Source: Thermanaerosceptrum fracticalcis (GTDB taxonomy: Bacteria > Bacillota > Peptococcia > DRI-13). From it: a stretch of 64,000 nucleotides of DNA. The stretch covers positions 62,001 to 126,000 of the forward strand of contig NZ_CP045798.1 in NCBI RefSeq assembly GCF_000746025.2, given 5' to 3'. The translations under genes were made by a program, and so were the position numbers. The notes below the pieces were generated by a model, which ran no database searches, was not told the DNA's origin, and saw only the letters and a list, made by a program, of their open reading frames with translations. Shown here piece by piece: positions 60,255 to 64,000 of the stretch; position 1 is the first letter of the stretch; the number at the start of each line of letters is the position of its first letter.

Positions 60255-60456
60255 AGTAGGCGGCAAGGCAACCATCAAATTTGTTTGTTTGCAGTGTAAC
60301 ATAGAAGAAGACATTCCGAAGGAAGTGGTGGATTACTGCGATATGATGGATGACGGAGATATTTCAGTTCCACCAAGGTTTAGTTGTGAGGTTTGTGGCG
60401 GTGAGATGCGCCCAAAAGAATACTTAGGTGTGCATGGTATTAAATATGAGTTATAG
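60202..60456 (+). CDS. Small zinc-ribbon protein overlapping the transposase
   Basis: 84 residues from ATG 60202, inside the last 53 bp of the transposase gene in another frame. A basic N terminus (SRKRKKHAKKKPPK) leads to two CxxC pairs, FVCLQCN and FSCEVCGGEM, probably one zinc ribbon. Its translation is likely coupled to the transposase (CAGGAATAG before the ATG). Likely a DNA-binding accessory of the element or a passenger; function unknown. Confidence 0.65.
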   Translation: MSPVSRKRKKHAKKKPPKVGGKATIKFVCLQCNIEEDIPKEVVDYCDMMDDGDISVPPRFSCEVCGGEMRPKEYLGVHGIKYEL

Positions 60457-60466
60457 GAACCAAAGA

Positions 60467-60493
60467 GCGCGCGACCTTGGTCGCGCTTTTTTT
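60467..60493 (+). terminator. Terminator at the right side of the IS
   Basis: GCGCGACC / GGTCGCGC with a TT loop followed by seven Ts. IS91-type replication ends at hairpins near the 3' side, so it may also be part of the terminus. Confidence 0.9.
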
Positions 60494-60496
60494 AAT

Positions 60497-60580
60497 TGGG
60501 GGACATTCCTGTCCCTAGAGGATTACCCGTACTTCAGCAGGTGTGTCCCCTGACCTTGTTGCTTCAGCAGGTGTGTCCCC
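60497..60580. repeat. REP-like element copy B with duplicated tail
   Basis: TTGGGGGACATTCCTGTCCC begins the unit as in copy A. The tail CTTCAGCAGGTGTGTCCCC occurs twice (60532-60550 and 60562-60580), 30 bp apart. The 90 bp after it are AT-rich and lead to the PadR gene. Confidence 0.78.
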
Positions 60581-60668
60581 TTTCCTTTAATAAGAGATAA
60601 TTGACAATTACCCAGTAAGAGGAGTAAATTATATATATGTAAATTACATATAAGGACGTGATGTATTT

Positions 60669-61061
60669 ATGTGTCGGGAACATGATAAAAACTGTAATCA
60701 TGACTCTTGTGGTTGTCGGGGGGGGAGAATTGAAAAGTTTATGGTACCTTGCTTGCTCCTTTTACTTTTAAAAAAAGAGCCCACCCACGGCTACGACCTC
60801 ATGGAAGACCTGGCCGTCTTTGGGCTTGACAATGACCCAGGGGCCGTATACCGGACCTTAAGGCGTTTGGAAAGTGATGAATTAGTTTCGTCAGCCTGGG
60901 ATACGGAAGGCGGCGGAGCAGCCAAACGGCTGTACAGGATTACGCCAGGTGGCAGGGAATTTCTCTTTACCTGGGTAAAGACCATAAGAAGAACCCGGAA
61001 CATCTTAGACAAATTCCTTCTGATGTATGAAGAATTGGCAGGCGAGGAGGGGGCACAGTGA
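60669..61061 (+). CDS. PadR-family regulator with Cys-rich N terminus
   Basis: 130 residues. The first 18 residues, MCREHDKNCNHDSCGCRG, hold four cysteines and two histidines that could bind a metal. The PadR winged helix follows: LLLLKKEPTHGYDLMEDL, then GAVYRTLRRLESDELVSS and KRLYRITPGGREFL. The C-terminal helix mediates dimerisation. It overlaps the permease gene by 4 bp, so it probably controls it; a metal or metalloid inducer is the natural guess but not shown. Confidence 0.85.
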   Translation: MCREHDKNCNHDSCGCRGGRIEKFMVPCLLLLLLKKEPTHGYDLMEDLAVFGLDNDPGAVYRTLRRLESDELVSSAWDTEGGGAAKRLYRITPGGREFLFTWVKTIRRTRNILDKFLLMYEELAGEEGAQ

Positions 61062-61537
61062 CTTTTAGTATAATCCTGTTTTCCATCACAGGCCTGTTGT
61101 TATTGCTTTCATTTCTTAAAAGTAAAGAAAAAACCAAAAAGGCTTTAACAATTGCCTTAAAATCTTTTCTCAACATCCTTCCCGTCATGCTGGGAGTAAT
61201 AGGGTTAATAAGTCTTTCCCTAACTCTCCTACCCCCCTCATCTATTGTGAAATTCTTTGGTCAAATCAATTTAATCAATACTCTTACCGTAGCCGGCATC
61301 GGTTCAATTATGCTTATCCCGGGGCTGATAGCCTTTCCTTTGGCTGCCGCCCTTTTAGAACAAGGGGCTGCCCTGCCTCTCGTGGTCATATTTATAACTA
61401 CTCTGATGATGGTGGGAATTATGACTTTACCTATGGAGATAAAGTTTTTTGGTAGAAACTTCGCCCTGATGAGGAATATAATCGGGCTGGCAGCTGCTTT
61501 AATCGTTGGTGTTGTCATGGGGGTGATCTTACCATGA
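61058..61537 (+). CDS. Permease half 1 (ArsP/DUF318-like)
   Basis: 159 residues from GTG 61058, overlapping the padR stop. About five helices. The conserved loop IGSIMLIPGLIAFPLAAALLE is the hallmark of the permease family that includes ArsP and other DUF318 members, usually about 300-350 residues with two such repeats in one chain. Here each repeat is a separate gene. It overlaps the second half by 4 bp. Candidate role: export of a metal(loid) or organoarsenic-like compound; inferred. Confidence 0.72.
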   Translation: MTFSIILFSITGLLLLLSFLKSKEKTKKALTIALKSFLNILPVMLGVIGLISLSLTLLPPSSIVKFFGQINLINTLTVAGIGSIMLIPGLIAFPLAAALLEQGAALPLVVIFITTLMMVGIMTLPMEIKFFGRNFALMRNIIGLAAALIVGVVMGVILP

Positions 61538-62061
61538 CCACCTTAAAAAGATACAGGTTATTCATAGCCGTTCTGGTTATTACTTTTTTGCTGACGCTGA
61601 AAGATATATCATTAGGTTATCAAACCTTGAGAGTATCGGGCCAATACTTACTGGATATGCTCACCATTCTTCCACCCATCTTCATTTTGATAGGCCTTCT
61701 AGATGTCTGGGTTCCCAAAAAGATTGTAGAGGATAATGTGGGAGACCAGTCCGGAATCAAAGGGATTTTGATTTCCATCTTTGTTGGTTCCGCCGCGGCA
61801 GGTCCTTTGTATGCCGCTTTTCCCGTAGCAGAGGCTATGCTCCGGAAAGGAGGCAGTTTGGCCAACGTGGTTATTTTTCTGGGTACCTGGGCCGCGATCA
61901 AAATCCCCATGATTATGATGGAAGTGAAGTACCTGGGATGGACTTTTTCCCTGACACGGTTGGCCCTGACCCTGCCTGTCATCATATTGAGCGGCTTCGT
62001 GATGCAGAACTTATTGAAAAGCAAAGGGGACACAAATTCAACGAGGAAAGTGGATTCTTGA
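61534..62061 (+). CDS. Permease half 2 (ArsP/DUF318-like)
   Basis: 175 residues, about five helices. It mirrors the first half: LPPIFILIGLLDVWVPK, the loop VGSAAAGPLYAAFPVAEAML and IFLGTWAAIKIPMIMMEVKYLG, equivalent to TTLMMVGIMTLPMEIKFFG in half 1. The shared motif order shows internal repeat homology. The two products probably assemble as a heterodimer. No cysteine motif for metalloid binding is visible. Confidence 0.72.
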   Translation: MTTLKRYRLFIAVLVITFLLTLKDISLGYQTLRVSGQYLLDMLTILPPIFILIGLLDVWVPKKIVEDNVGDQSGIKGILISIFVGSAAAGPLYAAFPVAEAMLRKGGSLANVVIFLGTWAAIKIPMIMMEVKYLGWTFSLTRLALTLPVIILSGFVMQNLLKSKGDTNSTRKVDS

Positions 62062-62152
62062 CAATATCTTGATATTCTCCAGAAAAAATATAAACATTGC
62101 TCTGTTATGATAAGACCATCAACACAAAACTTATCTAAGGAGGTAATGTTTC

Positions 62153-62605
62153 ATGAAAAAACGGTCCCTAATTATCCTAACTGTTTCCCTGATGGTGCTC
62201 TTCACAACAGCGGTATTTGCAGCTACCTACTCCAATCCGGCTCAGATTATTTCGGGGCTGACAGGGAAGACTGAGGCTGATGTCTATGCCCAGCGTTCCC
62301 AGGGTAAGACCTTTGGGCAGATAGCCCAGGAAAATGGGGTCTTCGACCAGTTTAAGTCCGATATGCTCCAGTACAAAAAGGAGATTATTGATCAGCGGGT
62401 AGCCAGCGGCACCATCACCAAGGAAAAGGGGGAAGCTATCAAGAAAGCCCTCGATGAAAGAATTGCCGCCTGCACCGGAACACCTGACCCCAATAGAGAT
62501 CGTTTAGGACAGAAGTTTGGCGGCGGTTTAGGTTTTGGTAAAGGGCAAAGCCGCGGCATGGGCAGAGGAATGGGAATGGGCCAGGGCATGGGCTTTGGCC
62601 GATGA
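62153..62605 (+). CDS. Secreted DUF2680-type protein with Gly/Met-rich tail
   Basis: 150 residues. Signal peptide (1-23, ending VFAAT). The domain about 30-105 has ADVYAQRSQGKTFGQIAQENG and the basic helix VASGTITKEKGEAIKKALDERIA, as in DUF2680 proteins. The C-terminal tail is a Gly-Met-Gln-Phe repeat (GMGRGMGMGQGMGFGR), rich in methionine, which might bind copper or silver. Near a PadR/permease module, but a 91-bp gap and its own terminator suggest a separate unit. Confidence 0.75.
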   Translation: MKKRSLIILTVSLMVLFTTAVFAATYSNPAQIISGLTGKTEADVYAQRSQGKTFGQIAQENGVFDQFKSDMLQYKKEIIDQRVASGTITKEKGEAIKKALDERIAACTGTPDPNRDRLGQKFGGGLGFGKGQSRGMGRGMGMGQGMGFGR

Positions 62606-62606
62606 G

Positions 62607-62645
62607 AAAAACCCGGCCCCCCTTAGGGGGTCGGTTTTTTTTTTC
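62607..62645 (+). terminator. Terminator after the DUF2680 gene
   Basis: CCGGCCCCC / GGGGGTCGG stem (one G-T pair) with TTA loop and a ten-T run. Confidence 0.92.
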
Positions 62646-62674
62646 ATTTCTTCCTGCCATTTTTCCTTGTAGTG

Positions 62675-62704
62675 GATAACAATCTTAAAGATAACAATCT
62701 TAAA
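62675..62704. repeat. Tandem 15-nt direct repeat
   Basis: GATAACAATCTTAAA occurs twice, head to tail with no gap, about 135 bp upstream of the PhnD-like gene. It could be an activator or repressor site, or slippage product. Confidence 0.6.
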
Positions 62705-62839
62705 AGATTAGGGATTTATACTTATTTTAAAAATAATTTATGCTTCATTTTACACGTTGTTAAATGGGACGTAACTTGTGCAAAATTGTTGCGTGTTAAG
62801 CTGATTACGAAACAAGGAAAAGGAAAGGGGTTAGGAAAA

Positions 62840-63865
62840 ATGAAAAAATTTCTCGCGGGTATTTTGCTTATGATGATGATGGCAGTTATCCTGGCAGGGT
62901 GTGCAGCCAAGGGTGGGGCCGACAGCAAAAGCATTATTATGGTTTGGTATCCCAATGAGTCGGGGGAAGATTTGAAAGGGGCCCGGGAGGCCATTGGCAA
63001 AGTGGTGGAAAAGGCCACGGGGAAAAAGGTCGAGCATAAGCTGACTACTGATTATGTGATTGCCATTGAGGCTCTGGCCACAGGGAATGCCCACATAGCT
63101 TTTCTTGGGGCCCAAGGATACATAGAGGCCCACAAGAAAAATCCCAAAGTTCTTCCCTTGGTGGTAAACAGCGGCAAATCTGGGACTTTGGCTGACGCTC
63201 AGTATTACAGCTGGCTCTGTGTTAAGCGGGGAGAAGAGACCCAATATAAAAACGGGGAAGCATTTTCCATTGATAATATTCAAGGCAAGCGTTTTTCCTT
63301 TGTTTCCAGCAGTTCCACTTCCGGTTTTAAAGTGCCGGCTGCAGGCATTGTTTCATATTTCAGCAAGAAGGAAAATTGGAAAAATCTCAAACAAGAGCAT
63401 TTAACTGAAGGCGGTAAGGACAAGTTCTTCAGTGAAGTCCTTTTCGGCGGTTCCCACCAGGGATCGGCTGTAAATCTTCTTACGGGCAAAGCAGATGTGG
63501 CTGCCTTCTGTGATACCTGTGTGGCCAACTATGTGGAATTGGCTGAAGGGACGGCTAATAAACCAGGGGCTGTATACCGTGTGAAAAAAGATGCTGCTGA
63601 ACCCTTTGATAAAGTGCCAGGGGCAGAATTCGTGGTAATTTCTTCCACGCCTGTGTTAAATGCGCCCTTTGCCGCCAATACGGAAAAAGTAAGTGAAAAA
63701 GACATCAAGGCTCTTCTGGCCCTTCTGACCAGTGATGAAGTGGCCAAAAATCAGGAAATCTTTGTCCCCAAAGGTTCCAGTTTTAAAGGATTGTTTGTAG
63801 CCGGGGAACGATTCGTAGAAGTAAAGGACGAGTGGTTTAACCCCATCAGGGAATTATCCAAATAG
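62840..63865 (+). CDS. PhnD-like phosphate/phosphonate ABC transporter binding lipoprotein
   Basis: 341 residues from ATG 62840, chosen because a lipoprotein signal starts there (MKKFLAGILLMM, lipobox VILAGC) and TTAGGA lies close upstream; a GTG at 62672 would add a non-signal leader. The domain follows PhnD/PtxB/SsuA-like solute-binding proteins: IIMVWYPNESGEDLKGARE, the AIEALATGNAHIAFLG motif, FVSSSSTSGFKVPAAG, GGSHQGSAVNLLTGKADVAAF and FVVISSTPVLNAPFA. It binds phosphonate, phosphite or a related anion. The ABC ATPase starts 11 bp later. Confidence 0.85.
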   Translation: MKKFLAGILLMMMMAVILAGCAAKGGADSKSIIMVWYPNESGEDLKGAREAIGKVVEKATGKKVEHKLTTDYVIAIEALATGNAHIAFLGAQGYIEAHKKNPKVLPLVVNSGKSGTLADAQYYSWLCVKRGEETQYKNGEAFSIDNIQGKRFSFVSSSSTSGFKVPAAGIVSYFSKKENWKNLKQEHLTEGGKDKFFSEVLFGGSHQGSAVNLLTGKADVAAFCDTCVANYVELAEGTANKPGAVYRVKKDAAEPFDKVPGAEFVVISSTPVLNAPFAANTEKVSEKDIKALLALLTSDEVAKNQEIFVPKGSSFKGLFVAGERFVEVKDEWFNPIRELSK

Positions 63866-63876
63866 GGCTGAAAAAG

Positions 63877-64000
63877 ATGTTGTTGGAAGTAAAAAATGTG
63901 ACCAAATCTTATGGTGGTCCTAAGAAGGCTTTGGACGATATCAGTTTTGTCGTGAAGAAAGGGGAGTTTGTAGCAGTTATCGGCCCTTCGGGCGCAGGCA
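63877..64000 (+). CDS. ABC transporter ATPase (PhnC-like), truncated by window end
   Basis: From ATG 63877 the frame is open to the right edge: MLLEVKNVTKSYGGPKKALDD, then GEFVAVIGPSGAG, the start of Walker A. Only 41 codons are visible. Its place after a PhnD-type binding protein and the sequence IGPSGAG fit PhnC-type phosphonate importers. The permease should follow outside the window. Confidence 0.8.
   Translation, partial: MLLEVKNVTKSYGGPKKALDDISFVVKKGEFVAVIGPSGAG

Larger units (their letters stand above)
58995..60456 (+). mobile_element. IS91-family insertion sequence (transposase plus accessory ORF)
   Basis: The two overlapping genes at 58995-60254 and 60202-60456 form one unit between terminator-like hairpins at 58925 and 60467. 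IS91 elements have no terminal inverted repeats and make no target duplication, so exact ends cannot be set; the hairpins at each side are candidate ori/ter structures. Confidence 0.7.

Noticed and set aside
57307-60580. CRISPR-like direct repeats
   Set aside because: The repeated CTTCAGC units occur only three times, with irregular spacing and internal stem structure; no cas genes are near. REP-like elements fit better.

Overview
The window looks like a chromosomal segment from an anaerobic, spore-forming Firmicute, probably a Clostridia/Peptococcia-type lineage. Visible grounds are a BirA-type operator before bioB, PcrB, a YhcN-type sporulation lipoprotein, Firmicute-type riboswitches (c-di-AMP, Mg2+ M-box, fluoride), KtrAB, many ferredoxin-linked enzymes and several multiheme c-type cytochromes. 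No rRNA, CRISPR array or prophage is visible. Assignments come from motif recognition by eye; nothing was searched.

Layout. 0-3.4 kb: five-gene FAD/Fe-S dehydrogenase of the sarcosine/proline/HCN-synthase type, cut by the left edge. 3.4-9.8 kb: two-component system plus HtrA protease, PcrB, a dTMP kinase with a non-canonical P-loop, and a sporulation lipoprotein. 10.0-13.2 kb: c-di-AMP riboswitch with terminator ahead of an unknown 210-aa gene and ktrB-ktrA. 13.3-15.1 kb: a small membrane protein and cysK. 15.1-21.7 kb: respiratory/redox block with cytochrome b, hexaheme lipoprotein, ResB/CcsA maturation proteins, ArsR regulator, rhodanese lipoprotein, and an undecaheme cytochrome interrupted by one in-frame UGA followed by a SECIS-like hairpin. 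21.8-25.5 kb: fumarase beta pseudogene, bioB with BirA operator, two-gene SufBC. 25.6-26.5 kb: EamA transporter.

27.1-45.2 kb is a co-directional catabolic island: TAXI-TRAP transporter, LarA-like racemase, split UxaA-type dehydratase, D-2-hydroxyacid dehydrogenase, IlvD/Edd dehydratase, four-subunit 2-oxoacid:ferredoxin oxidoreductase, 4-hydroxybutyryl-CoA dehydratase-like protein, thiolase, 3-hydroxyacyl-CoA dehydrogenase, crotonase, FadR-type regulator and a second LarA-superfamily protein. The most economical reading is import and dehydration of a polyhydroxy or hydroxy acid to a 2-oxoacid, oxidative decarboxylation to an acyl-CoA, AbfD-type dehydration to crotonyl-CoA, and cleavage to acetyl-CoA. 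The substrate is not known.

45.2-50.2 kb is a decay-rich stretch: remnants of a LarA-like gene, an ImmA/IrrE protease, a transposase and a cytochrome, plus an intact RelE/Phd-type toxin-antitoxin pair, GrpB, tRNA-Leu(GAG), a TauE-family transporter and an ANTAR protein. 50.3-56.6 kb: asnB, ilvE, a CGGC-domain protein behind an M-box riboswitch, a YkvA-type membrane protein, an MFS transporter, and DUF190-crcB behind a fluoride riboswitch. 56.8-64 kb: DUF5320 protein, NapH-like polyferredoxin with a tandem-repeat partner, an IS91-family element between REP-like repeats, a PadR regulator with a permease split over two genes, a DUF2680 protein, and a PhnD-like binding protein with the start of its ABC ATPase at the right edge.
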